Shown: in pieces, positions 24,966 through 37,109 of the stretch
Layout of the letters: each line of letters begins with the position of its first letter
Position numbering within the stretch: position 1 is the first letter of the stretch
Source: Saxidomus purpurata
Taxonomy: Eukaryota; Mollusca; Bivalvia; Venerida; Veneridae
NCBI GenBank assembly: GCA_022818135.1
Contig: JAFMSR010000008.1
Coordinates: 26,357,073 to 26,421,072 of the forward strand
DNA: 64,000 nt
Direction: 5' to 3'
Translations under genes and position numbers: made by a program
The notes under the pieces: generated by a model
What the model saw: the letters and a program-made list of their open reading frames with translations, nothing else
The model's database searches: none
What the model was told of the DNA's origin: nothing

Positions 24966-27900
24966 ATGGATGCGTTAAATAATAAATGCTTCTTAGTTTT
25001 GATTCTTTATATTTTTTTAATTTCACTGACGTTGTTTGAGTATACCTCCGGAGCAGGGACACAGTGTTCTGCATCAGACGATGTGAAATGGAGTAGGACT
25101 AAACAGAAATGTGTCCAGTGTCCGAAGTGTCACCCGGGTCAATTCAGGAATCTTTCAGAGCCGGTAAGTTTTTTAAACCTACATTGTTGGATAACCGTGT
25201 ATGTTAAATATATTACACGTATGAGTTTTCACGTTGATAACGGTTAATTTTCCGCTTTTGTAAATAATTTGACTACAATTAAAGGGTCGGGTCTTGCGTC
25301 GCAAACGCAACCTGTAGATTTGCTGATGTTACAAAATATTTACAAAAATCGACCTACTTTGCCAACAGGGGACAGGGACATTAAAGGGCTCATTCAGTTT
25401 TAATTCCAGTATACATACCAATGAACGATGCACAGACATTACAAATGTACAAACACTTAACGGGTAACCTTTAAGAAATCGACTTTACTGTACAGACGTA
25501 AATAGATACAATATCATGGATTTGTACTACCAACATGAAACAGAGAACAATCATGCAGGATCCTTCCTGAAATACGTTGATACATTACTGAAGATTCAAA
25601 CTACTTACAGTTCCCACGCTTTTCAAACATATAAACGGATATGAAGAGATACTTCTAAAACATTATTCACCCTTCGTGTTCTATGAATAGAACTCTTGAT
25701 AATACAAGTTTTTTTTGTATATAGATTCTAGACATAAATGTTTCATGCTACAAATTAATAAGTGCATTTCAAATAACAACTTTTAAACAGTTTTTTTTAC
25801 ATGGTCAAATAGATTTGTTTGACCATCCTTTATTAAATCTGTTGTTTTTTTTTCAAAAGCATGAAGCATTAGAATGATGCATTTCCCCTGACATTAGATC
25901 ATATACAGAAGATATAATTATGACATGCACTTTATTACTCACATACCGTCCTGACAAATTTTACGATAACTACAAGTAAAACTAAGGATAAAACAGCCAA
26001 TGACTATTTACTACATCAGTTGATATCAAAGTTACTCTTGTTATCTTAGTCGTGTGAATTAGTCACTGTTTATAATTTTGTTTAACAATAGTCACGCAGA
26101 TCACTTATTAACATTATAAGACTCTAGTGTGTATTTATTCAATACTTCTTAAACGTTACACTATTGTTGACTATTCGCCAAACAGCGTGTATTTTGAAAT
26201 GGCTGTACTGAGCTACCTTTCTTGTAGTGTAAACGTCATTCAGTGTTTAACATGTGGTAAAGTGAAGATCTGAATGTAACTGAACAGAAATGTTAGAACA
26301 ATGTACTTTTTACAAGGAAGTAACTAACAGTTCAGAAACTCTCCCGATTCCAACAGAGTACACGCTCATATAAATTATACTATGTATGTATATATGTATA
26401 GTACAATATTTATCCTTATGTTTGAATGGCTTCTAAAACTCATTCTTTTGTCGCGAGTATTCTGATATAAAATTCAGGAAAAAGGGTTCTAGAGTTGTTA
26501 CAGCCTATTTATGGGTTACAATACTCATTGATCCGTTATATAAGTTTCAAAATCCGTTTCAGTATACAAGACGCACAGGGCTGCATGGTGCTGAGAAATG
26601 TATACGATGCAGGCAATGTCCGACAGGAACTTACTCAACGAGTGGTTACGGAGAATGTATAAAATGCAGAATGAACTGTACGGATTTCAACCGAGAAATC
26701 GACTCGACCTGTACAAATTTACATGACGCTCAATGTGGAAGCTGTCTCAGTGGGTAGGTGAACTTTATTTTGCAGTCACACCTTACAGCCATTAAAATGG
26801 TAATTTTAAAAGCACATTAACGCGTAACTTGACAATGAAGACCGTGACATATGATACAGTTTGCAACTTTATTTTGCTAACGTAAGAACAAAATTTAAAA
26901 TTACGTTCTTGTCACATGTTTCAGGTTTGAAGACACTTTCAAAAGCACGCTTTTTCCCTGTGGTCCGAAAAGTAACAAATCACCACGAATACTAAACCCT
27001 CCTAGGAAGAAATCAGATCCAAAACAAAAAGCATCTGCGACAGAGGTAGGAAATTCAGGTATTGCTCTAGAATATCCTGACGATACAAAGATAGATGATG
27101 GGAGAGAAGATGTCACCGATGTATTGTCGAAATCATCCCACAAAAGTAAGTATCAAATGCTAATTTACTTACGGATAGTCAGTTTGGCCACTAAACATGC
27201 ACTAGTATTCCTCACATTCGGTTTTACCACTAAATTCCGTTTTTAAAGTTACGACGTCATGAAGACCACAAATAGACTAAACATTTTATATCGCATTTAC
27301 AGAAATATTGTACACGTCTCTGTTTTTGTGTCACAATAAATGTGTGGATTATCTACACCATTGATGTAGAAAATGTATGACATATCACCATTTCTTTCGT
27401 TTTTTTAAACTTCATCAGGCATTCAGGACATACACCATGTAGTGATAGCCGTCATAGTATTTGGAGGGGCACTCGTTTTGGTGACCGGCTTCGTCACAGT
27501 TAAAGTTTACGTAAGAAGAAGAAATCAAACAACGCATATGAGCGGGTTGAACCTCCAAGGTATTTTATCACTAAAATATTGTTTCTTTACACACATAAAT
27601 GCATGTAACCCGTAAACCCGATTTCAGGTAGTGAGCTAATTTTTTTCTAAATGCACTCAATGAAATAAAGAAAATTTTTACAAACATACCTTAATGCTGT
27701 TACATGTAGATTTTGTATGAAATGTTGCAAATTTGTAAAAGGTTTCTGCACGCTATTCATTCTTACATAACTGTGCTTATTTGTAAACTCTATATTCTAG
27801 AATTCAATTTATTATTATAGTATCTCGTAATTACTAGATACTGTCTTTCTCAACTGGTGGTATTGGTGTTTTAGTTATTAGTGTGATAACTGATCAGTCC

Positions 27901-29053
27901 GAAATGATTGGTTCAAAATCGCGGGTGTTTAATGACAGTTTAAATGTAATGTAGAAAATTGACCGAGATGATATTTAATCTGATTCTAAAACACGATACC
28001 ATTATCGTCTACAGGCTATTACAGCAGGGCAGATGACTTATCAAACGACAATGACATTGAAATGGACACCTTTGGGCAGTATGACGAAACCCTGCAAAGT
28101 GGATACCAGGAAGTACCCCAGACAGAATCGTCAGCTGTTCGTCCCGAGCTTGGTGCCTCCCGATCACTACTGCCTCGACCCGAACTATCCCAACCAACTT
28201 CGTCAAATAACTGCAATGGCATGAGTAAGCAATATTTAAACTATAGGAGACTGTAATAGTGCGTGTAAGGGAAACGTAAAGGGATTCCTCTATTGAAATG
28301 TTCGTTAAATTATATGATTAAGAAATATGATGTTTTATGTGAAAGTATGAATAGACATTTCTTCGCTTTCAAAAGATATAAAACTAAGCTCATTTTATAA
28401 ACAACAACAAAAGACATTAGATTCCATCTTAAAAGCAATTTAAAAACAAATGTATTTGAAATATTAGTCAGTGGTTTATAAAGATCATAGCTTTGTATGG
28501 CTATGTATATTAATTTAGAGAGCATTCTTTTTATTAAAGCATTGATCATTATTAGGTACTTTAGTAGTATGTGGTGTAGAATGAGAAATATAATTATAAT
28601 TTCGTAAACTAATTTTCTTTTACAGTTTATATTGGCCTACCCGACAGACCAAGGCATGTTTTCTGCTTTGAAAAGTACAAAGACATTTGCCGATGCAGGA
28701 TAGACCAGAACAAACGGTGTCATTGTCAATCATACGTGTTCTCCACTACAGTGGACATTAAACAATCAGATAAATATGTGCTAGAAGTGGCGGCCAATGT
28801 TTGTCATGACCCTTTACCACTATTTCGTCATCTGTGTTTAGATGACCCCGAGATTTACCAAGAAAATGACACAAGAGACCGGGATCCAGAGAGGATATCA
28901 CAAAAAGACCTTGTTATAAATTTACTACATAAATGGATAGAAGTTAAACCCACCCCAACGACTCTTCAACGATTATCAGAAGCTCTTTGTAAAGCTAATT
29001 TTCATAACATTAATGATAAACTTTATAAGTTATATGATACAAATGATCGATAA
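24966..29053 (+). CDS. Death-domain TNF receptor-like protein, paralogue 1 (462 aa)
   Basis: Exons: 24966-25163, 26563-26753, 26925-27145, 27419-27559, 28015-28224 and 28626-29053; all introns are GT-AG with phases 0,2,1,1,1. The likely product is a type I membrane receptor that binds a TNF-family ligand outside the cell and signals inside through its death domain. Residues 1-30 are a signal peptide. Residues 34-142 hold 14 cysteines in TNFR-type spacing (CVQCPKCHPG, CIRCRQCPTG), with sequons NLS and NCT. A stalk of about 65 residues follows, then a membrane helix (211-231) and a VRRR stop-transfer signal. The tail has DNDIEMD and YQEV (exon 5), a CRC...CHC cluster (342-354) and a death domain (about 370-455) with the LLHKW and TLQRLSEAL helices. 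It is the first of four tandem paralogues. The fold is well supported; ligand and outcome are unknown. Confidence 0.85.
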
Positions 29054-29096
29054 TAGTTTTGCTATTTATATGTAGTTGTTAAGTTTTATAGTAAAT

Positions 29097-29102
29097 AATA
29101 AA
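29097..29102 (+). terminator. Poly(A) signal of receptor 1
   Basis: AATAAA lies 43 nt after the stop codon of receptor 1. Confidence 0.55.
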
Positions 29103-29109
29103 GCACTGT

Positions 29110-30225
29110 ATTACAAATACACACTTTCCTTGTGATCCTGAAATGACTTATTCCATGCGTTATATTTTGTACTGTTTTTCCTCCAAAGATAACTGTCATA
29201 TGACCTGCATAATAATGGTAGGGGCAAATAATCACAACTACAAGACGATTTACCTTTTTTATCAAAGGAATACAAGTGAACGCAAAAACCACCTTCAAAA
29301 CAAGACTATGTTGAAGTATTATGCTTTTCTCCAAGCTAGCAGTACGTACATAACACTTAGCCTGACACTTACAGTCTTTATTATCATTTTGTTAACAACG
29401 TATCGATAACAAATGTCAAAAGTAAGCAGGTACATTTTGTACTATAGATATTGCCGAGGCTTTATTCGTACAATGTTAAACAATTCGGATCTGTATATAT
29501 ATAGTGTCCTCCACGTTACCATACACCTGGCTGAAATATTTGTTGGGTTTTTTTCAAAAACGTTTGAGTAAAATTAAAATGACTGATAAATAGATACAAT
29601 ACTTACTTATAGAATAATTACTTCTCCTTTAATTGAGATAATATATAAAAGAAGACCATATATAACAGCAAAGAAGGTAGATATTTAACTTATTTCCCCA
29701 TCCGTCTCCATTGATAGAAGGTACCCGTGATACTAAATTATCAACAATTCAGGCCTCGTGCTGATATTGTTTTCTGTTTTGTGGAATGTCTAATCGTTTA
29801 ATTACACCGTACCGGCGAACATGTGTAGGTAGAAAATGTCCCAGCTGATGGAGGATGAAACTAAGAGCATTAACAATATTTCTGTACTTAGCTTATTCAA
29901 TTTTTAGAGAAGGAATATTTGAATATACAAAGGACATAAAATGCGTCTAGATCGTATCACGTACCGTTTAGGGAGTGTCTTTTGCCATAACATACAAACA
30001 TGTCTGAATAACATTTGAAATAATGTCCTATCCGATAGAAAAATTGTTACATAAGCGACATTCATGGCTAGATGATCATACTCACCGTTTGATTGTGAAG
30101 GTTTTGTTCAAATAAGCAACATCGTATGACATTGTAGTAAACTATTTATAAACATGACTTATTCATTCACACAGTTAACAGAGGTCAGTTGGTGGATTAT
30201 AGTAAGCCAAAGTTAACTTATGCAC
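29110..30225. other. Intergenic region between receptors 1 and 2
   Basis: An 88-codon frame (29143-29409) ends in a hydrophobic segment but has no homologous features and sits just past the receptor 1 poly(A) signal. No gene is supported. Confidence 0.5.
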
Positions 30226-30230
30226 ACATC

Positions 30231-30264
30231 TGATTGGATAAGGGACTATCCTAGATAGTGACGT
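30231..30264 (+). promoter_or_regulatory. Inverted CCAAT box and CRE-like site upstream of receptor 2
   Basis: TGATTGG (30231-30237) and TGACGT (30259-30264) lie 33 nt upstream of the ATG, in the same order as in receptors 1 and 4. Confidence 0.4.
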
Positions 30265-30297
30265 TCAATAAAGCTGTCTGCATTCTTGTTTATCAAA

Positions 30298-33200
30298 ATG
30301 GATATGTTATGGAGGAAAACGAATTGTGTACAACTGTTTTACTTTTCTGTTTTTGTATTAGCGTTTTTCATAAATTATTCTGTAGTAGAATCGAAATGTT
30401 CTGCAGTAGATAATGTAAAATGGAATAATAACAAAAATAAATGTGTTCCCTGTTCGGATTGTCCGCCTGGGCATTTTAGAAATTTAACGGAAGAAGTAAG
30501 TACTTTATAATAATTATGTTGTTCTTATATTGTCCACTTATTTAAACGACTTGTCTTATTACATCTTTAACTTACAATTCTGTCAATCAGTTATGGTACG
30601 ACTCCGTGGTCGAGTGGTTAGAGTAGCTGGCTTGAAATCCCTGAAACCTCTCATAGATTGAGAGTCATAGGTTCAAGCACCACTTCCGGTCATGTCTAGT
30701 TGTAAAATTATATATGGATTATTAATCTAGTACTTGTTCTTCCCAAGAACGATTGTAAAGTAAACTGCCTGCATGTTTATATGTCCGAAATACAGTTAGA
30801 AAGGCCAGTCACAACGCCAAGCAAATATTCAATTTATTGCCTATATTAACACAGTATAATCATTGTGCATTGTGATACTTGTGTAAAGTGAAATTGCCAT
30901 TCAAAGTGACCACCACGATTTTAAATATCGATCAGTGATTTATAGTGTAGTGTAAAATCTTTTTTGACTATCCTAGTCAAAAATAAAACATCCACTCTTT
31001 TGATTATGTATATCTTAATGTGTATTCGTCAATAATAGACAAAAACTTGAAAAACTTCAAATTTCATATATGTTTTTAAAGCATCCACTGTGTTTTGAGA
31101 ACCATTCTAAACTATAGCAAACCGATGTGACCATATTGAAGAGTGATATAATTCTAAAAGATACGCATTATTATTCTATGATTTTGACAGCTTTGTGCCA
31201 GGATTTCAAGTTTAATAGGTACATACATTAAGTTTAGTTCAGTATGTACGTATGTTAAGATTACTTCGGTGTTTTAAAATGAGGATGTTAGAATGAGGAT
31301 TTACTTCTATGACAATAATTATGCTGTTGGTATTGCTTTTTTGCCGAACCCGCTTGCGGTGAGCTCGATATAGTTGTCACAATGGCTGTTTGGTGTATGT
31401 GCGTGTGTGTGTGCGTGCGTGCGTGTGTGTGTGTTCGTGTGTGTGTTCGTGCGTGCGTGCGTCCGAGTTTGTTCGGGCTGTAACTTATCCATGGATCAAG
31501 GGACTCTTAAATAACTTGGCACAAATGTTCACCATCATGAGTCGGAGTGTCATGCGCAAGAACCAGGTCCCTAGGTCTAAGATCACACTTAGAGAATAAA
31601 GATCAAATTCAAGAATGACATTGTCCGGAGCATATCTACTTCATACATGGAGGGATTTTTATGTAACTTGGTACAAATGTTCACCATCATGAGATAGAGT
31701 GTCATGCGTAAGAACCAGGTCCCTAGTTCCAAGGTCAAGGTCACACTTAGAGGCCAGATAAGGGCAGATAAAAGAATAATTCAAGAATGACTTTGTCCGG
31801 AGCATGTCTTCTTCATGCATGGAGGGATTTTGATGTTACTTGGCACAAGTGTTCACCACCATGTGACAGAGTGTCATGCGCAAGAACCAGGTCCCTAGGT
31901 CTAAGATCACACTTAGAGGATAAAGATCAAATTCAAGAATGACTTTGTCCAGGGTCACTCATACATGGAGGGTTATGTAACTTGGTACAAATGTTCACCA
32001 TCATGAGATAGAGGGTGTCTTGGGGGAGGACCAGGTCCCTAGTTCCAAGGTCAAGGTCACACTTAGAGGCCAGATAAGGGCAGATAAAAGAATATTCAAG
32101 AATACTTTGTCCGGAGCATGTCTTCTTCATGCATGGAGGGATTTTGATGTTCTGGCACAAGTGTTCACCACCTGTGACAGAGTCTCATGCGCAAGAACCA
32201 GGTCCCTAGGTCTAAGATCACACTTAGAGGATAAAGAACAAATTCAAGAAGACTTTGTCCGGAGCATATCTACTTCATACATGGAGGGTTTTTGTAACTT
32301 GGTACAAATGTTCACCATCATGAGATAGAGGTGGTGCGTAAGTACCGTCCCTAGTTCCAAGGTCAAGGTCACACTTGGGGGGCAGATAAGGGGAGATAAA
32401 AGAATAATTCAAGAATGACTTTGTCCGGAGCATTTCTTCAGGGGGGGGGGGTGCGGTGGGGGGATTTTGATGTTACTTGGCACAAGTGTTCACCACCTGT
32501 GACAGGGGGGGGTATGCGCAAGAACCAGGTCCCTAGGTCTAAGGCCAAGGTTACACTTAGAGGTTAAAAGTCAAATTCAAGAATGTCTTTGTCCGGAGCA
32601 TTTCTTCTTCATGCATAGAGGGATTTTACCCCTCTTCTTTGGACGGGGCAGTATGATAGAAAAGGAGTCACAAAATCAGGTACAAAACCATATTTAAGAA
32701 ATACTCCTTGGACCATAATTTTAAACCCAGACATCAAGACATTTTACATTAATATGTTTGTTTTAGAGAAATTAAGATTATGCCTTTAACAACATTGAGG
32801 ACAGTATATACAATACAGTGTACTTTCTTGACAAACTCAAGTTCAAAAGCTTTTCACTGGCATTAAGGCAAGATCAATACATCAGACCAAATCACACTCT
32901 AGAGGCCACATCGGGATATTGATGCGATATATCTTTTCGATATAAGGCCATGTTGGACCATTGTTTCATAAACTTTAAGATGTTTGACTACACCGGTATA
33001 TGCGTATCAGTAGTCTTTGGTTTTGGCATATAATTAACATGTTGAGATCAGCCGTTCTTTTATAGAATTCGTAAATAACACAAAGTATTCCATTCAAGAT
33101 TTCATGATTCATTTGTATCGTAATTTCAATCGAGGTGCGTTTGGCGGTTTATTCAAAATTGCCGAGTACGCGTAGTACAATACTGCATGGCCTGGGATGC

Positions 33201-36200
33201 CATATACCATTTCATTGTTCTTACAAATTGAGGTAAGTACTTGAACGGATTATTTAACTTGAATGTCTTCTAGTATGGTATGTACTTTTCAAAATTAATA
33301 AAACTTAATGGTAATATCATTTTCAGTATACAGGACGTAAGGGGCCCAAAGGGGATGAGCAATGTCTACGATGTACAGCATGTGCAGATGGGACTTATTC
33401 CGAGAACGGCCGAGGAGAATGTATAAAGTGTAGAATGAATTGTACAGAACTAAACCGAGAATATGACTATTTCTGTTCTCGCATACAAGATGCTAAATGC
33501 GGCAGTTGTCTCAGTGGGTAGGTTTTCTTGTTTATCTTGCAAACATTTATGTAGGATGTGTTGAAATAATTTACATAATGACAAAGAGAATCATTTAAAA
33601 ATGCATTTCAAGTCTTATACAAGACCCGTATAAAGTGGGGGATATATAGGAATCACACATATTGTCCCGTCCGTCTCGTCCTCTCTCATCTTATTTACAC
33701 AAAGTCCAGTAATACTCAGAAATAATCAGAAACAACATGTCGGATTTTTACCAAACATTGCCATGACCTCTTTCACAGAACAGGAAATGGTTCCGGTCCA
33801 ATACACACAGACGTTACTACTGTATTTTACAGTACCATAGAGTACTTTAATGCCGAAGCGACTGGCGCATTAGCGGTGTATTAATCACTTCCAGTGATCG
33901 CTCTAGTTTCCAATACATTTATACATATAATTTGTTATTCTTCAGCTTCACGGATACCTACGGACACACTCTGTTTTCGTGTAGTAAAAGGGAATTACGT
34001 TTGCTCCAAGTCCCGGAAGACATATCGCAACACTCAAAAAATTCTAAAGAGAACCAACCATATATACACAAAGGGTCCTTTCAAACAGTTGTCCAGAACG
34101 ATAATGGTAAGGGAGTTGAAAGGATATATTTAATACAATCTGAATACAAAATTGTTTTGTAAATTGTACAGAAATTTAATTACAAATGTATTTACTTAAA
34201 AACTAATGTAAAAAAGAGCGATCAGACTTTCATTGTATTGGTAAGAATATTATAGCAATGTTTCAAACTTTGCGTCCAGTGGAATTTCTCTGTTTAATAA
34301 AGTAATCTTTAAAGACGGTATTGTGTGCAAGTGTCTTCTCTGTCGCTTTGTTTGCATAGTTTTGTTAATCAGATTTTGTCTGTTCTAATGGTTGATGCAG
34401 CGTTTTAAGTTTTTGAAAGCGCGTAACTTTTTTGTGATGTATATGTTCCATTTCTTGTAACAATATCACGTCTTTATTTAAGATATTTCCAGTAGAGTTC
34501 CAGTTGAAATAGTTATTGTTATATGCGGAGGAGTATCAATATTTATTCTTTTACTGTCTGTACTGATGAAATCCGTATATGTACGGACAAGGAATAACGC
34601 AAGACAACATCTCGGGTCTAATCAGCAAGGTATGTCCATGGGAAATAATGCATTCCATTATAAATTCAGTTAGCTATTGAGATGAAATATCAAAACTAGT
34701 GTGTCTTTCTGGTGTTCAATTGTAGGGTATATGTACAATGCAAGGTATCCATTCTAAAGATTGTACAAGAAGTTTTAAGCTATGCAAGCTATTGGGTAAA
34801 CGTGGTGTATAATCATGATGCATAGTGATGGTAGTATTTAATATCTTGAAAGCATTCACCATTCGTAATCTGTATCTGTCATCATATTGACTGAAATGAA
34901 GCTAAATGTGGCTGCTTACCACTTACACAGGCATTTCTATAGATATATTTACTAATAGTATGATCAATTCTTAATTTCAAATTATTTGACAATATACGTA
35001 CGGAATGACTGCATATTTATATTGGTCAAATGCTTTAACGATGGCTGTGTAATTATGCGTCGGTTGACCTTCATTTAGCGTTCGCACAATTATTGTAAAA
35101 TGTAGATAGTTTACTGATTGTGTATTTCAGTTTCGTACAGTAAAGTACAGGTGAATGATGTATCATGTGACAACGATATTGAAACTGATGCTGCTCATGC
35201 TGAGGACACAATTCCAAAAGTTTCACAGCGCGAATACGAGGTTGTTCGCTCTGAACTTGCGACAACACATCAACCCTATGCCAGACCAGAAATAACTCAC
35301 CCAATTTCTACCATACAATATGATGGCATTGGTTAGTATGTACTAATAATCGTTTTTCATTTACAAAATATTTTGCGACGGCACGTTATAAATTAATAAT
35401 AAAAACTCGTTTTACTATATTATCCATATCCGTAACACTAAAAATGAATGTCAATAGTTCGATCCCCATCAGTACCATACTTGTGGTAATGCTCTGCTGC
35501 AAGACACTTAATTCAACATTCAAGTTTGCCCCAAATAATCCCCTCTCCTCCTTCCTCTCCTCCCCATACCCTCTCTCGTGATGAATGAATATATTACAAT
35601 AAGTCCTTAATAATTATTTAAAGTGCCTAACGAAAACTGCTCTGACAATAAGCGAAAACTTGTTAGCCTTTCATGTTGAAATAAACATGCACGATTTTTA
35701 AGGAACGTTTCTCTTGTGGGTTTTACATTAATTTCATTTTTTCCCGAATGTTTGTGGAAACTTGTGTTCTACGATTTCTCGTATGCTAAATAATAAACTG
35801 TTTTATGTATTTTATTTTCAGTTTATATTCAACTATCTGACAGAAGTGAATCTGTACGTTTTAATAAAAAAGAAGATATTTGCAAATGCAGAAGTATAAA
35901 TCGATGCCAGTGTCAAACCTATTTATTTCCTGGTCATAAAATGGAAAGATCAGATGAATATATAACAGTCGTTGCATCAAAAGTTTGCCATGACCCTTTT
36001 CCACTTTTCCACAAATTGGGTTTAGAGGATCCGATTATATACCAGGAAGACAATACCAGAGATAGAGATCCGGTAAACATATCACAGAAAGAACTTGTTA
36101 TCATTTTATTGAATAGATGGATTGAAGTACAGTCTACTCCAACAACTCTACAACAACTCTCAAAGGCTCTTTGTGAAGCTGACTTTCATAATATTAATGG

Positions 36201-36246
36201 TACACTCTATGATATACATAAACGAAAAAACAGAACATTGTATTAA
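30298..36246 (+). CDS. Death-domain TNF receptor-like protein, paralogue 2 (435 aa)
   Basis: Exons: 30298-30495, 33327-33517, 33946-34106, 34498-34629, 35131-35331 and 35822-36246, with the same phases as its neighbours. The start is the ATG in AAAATGG; a second in-frame ATG follows two codons later. The signal peptide (about 1-35) precedes a cysteine-rich ectodomain (CVPCSDCPPG, CLRCTACADG, sequons NLT and NCT). A 53-residue stalk exon follows, then a membrane helix (188-207). The tail carries DNDIETD, YEVV, CKCRSINRCQC and a death domain (LGLEDPIIYQE, LLNRWIEV, TLQQLSKAL). The exon 4 acceptor is ambiguous: four AGs lie within 13 nt, and only those ending at 34497 and 34503 keep the frame. 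I used 34497 because paralogue 3 has the matching VP. Intron 1 (2.8 kb) is enlarged by a SINE and a tandem array. Confidence 0.85.
30598..30804 (+). repeat. tRNA-Ser-derived SINE in receptor 2 intron 1
   Basis: CGTGGTCGAGTGGTTAGAGT..CTGGCTTGAAATC resembles the 5' half of tRNA-Ser(UGA), and AGGTTCAAGC is the B box. The body contains TTCTTCCCAAGAACGATTGT and ends near GAAATACAGTTAGAAAG. A second copy is at 44672-44862. Confidence 0.65.
31385..31475. repeat. GT/GCGT-type microsatellite
   Basis: TGTGTG and GTGCGTGCGT runs sit at the left edge of the tandem-repeat insertion in receptor 2 intron 1. Confidence 0.8.
31490..32640. repeat. Dimeric tandem repeat inside receptor 2 intron 1
   Basis: There are seven units of 147-174 bp, each starting near TTTGTCCGGAGCAT (31621, 31795, 31945, 32108, 32255, 32420, 32588), preceded by a partial unit. 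Two types alternate. Type A has ACTTGGTACAAATG, GAGATAGAG and AGATAAGGGCAG; type B has CTTGGCACAAGTG, GTGACAGAG and CTAGGTCTAAGATC. The higher-order period is therefore about 310-330 bp. Several units between 32000 and 32520 carry clusters of changes to G. Confidence 0.85.
33630..33906 (+). repeat. Fragment of tandem-core element in receptor 2 intron 2
   Basis: The left part (GGGGGATATATAGGAATC) and right part (GTATTAATCACTTCCAGTGAT, then CGCTCTAGTT) match the ends of the element at 15397-16647. The hairpin ATCACT/AGTGAT followed by CTAG (33903-33906) is better preserved here. The tandem core is missing. Confidence 0.55.
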
Positions 36247-36249
36247 TGA

Positions 36250-36800
36250 AAGTATTGTTTCATTATTTAAGCTTAATACAAATACGATTTATATTGCATT
36301 TTCACGCTATGCTATTGATGAGAATGTACGACGTGTTATGTTGTCATAGATATGACTTTTCTATTTTTTTATCTTAGATAAATACAGATTTTTGTACGAT
36401 CAAATTGTGTGTATTAAGTTTGTGTTACACATGTTTGATTAAAATGCATAGATCTATTTGGATTTACAAATCTAAACTGCCCTTTTTCATGTTATTGTAT
36501 TGACCAAATTGGCAAATAATTATGTTCCGTTTCTCCAAAATTTGTGTTATTTTTCACCTCAGATCACTTTTCCGTGCCTTTGCTTCAAACTAGTATGCGA
36601 TACACACAACGTATTTAGAGCTTCACACAAAATAATTTCTCTCCGGAAACGATATTTGAAATAACAGAAGTAGTTTACCTCTTGTTGTCATGTTTGTTGT
36701 TAATGAGACCGCAGAGGGTACCAGAGGAGTAATTTTATCATAACATTTTATATTTAACAAGTAATATCTTTAAAAAAAAAAGATGGTCGACGTAGGTGAC
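36250..36800. other. 3' flank of receptor 2
   Basis: The most likely poly(A) signal is ATTAAA at 36438-36443. No other gene is seen. Confidence 0.4.
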
Positions 36801-36807
36801 GTAATAA

Positions 36808-36879
36808 ACACATTTTGTGTTTCAGAAGGCTCCCGGGCAGTACACTGCTTATTCCGGTACCGAAACGCTAGCCAATAAT
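36808..36879. repeat. 72-bp direct repeat, copy 1
   Basis: Identical to 37030-37101, offset 222 bp. It contains CCCGGGCAGTACACTGC and the near-palindrome TTCCGGTACCGAA. It is preceded by an A-run. Confidence 0.85.
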
Positions 36880-37029
36880 CAATGACGCTAGATGTCCGGC
36901 CCCGGACAACACCTCGTTGAATACAAAAGTTGATCTTCGTACTGTACAGAAACCTTGACATAACGTGTTCTGTTTTTTTCTTTTTTTGCAACATGATTTA
37001 TTATAAATAACTATAATATAAAAAAATAT

Positions 37030-37101
37030 ACACATTTTGTGTTTCAGAAGGCTCCCGGGCAGTACACTGCTTATTCCGGTACCGAAACGCTAGCCAATAA
37101 T
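37030..37101. repeat. 72-bp direct repeat, copy 2
   Basis: Second copy of the 36808-36879 sequence, also preceded by an A-rich tract. The 150-bp spacer between the copies is not repeated. Confidence 0.85.
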
Positions 37102-37109
37102 TTGCAGAT

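Noticed and set aside
29143..29409. 88-codon frame with a C-terminal hydrophobic segment between receptors 1 and 2
   Set aside because: It lies just past the receptor 1 poly(A) signal, has biased composition and matches no known domain.
30598..30680. tRNA-Ser gene in receptor 2 intron 1
   Set aside because: The 5' half resembles tRNA-Ser, but the variable arm and 3' acceptor strand are degenerate and the sequence continues into a SINE body shared with 44672.
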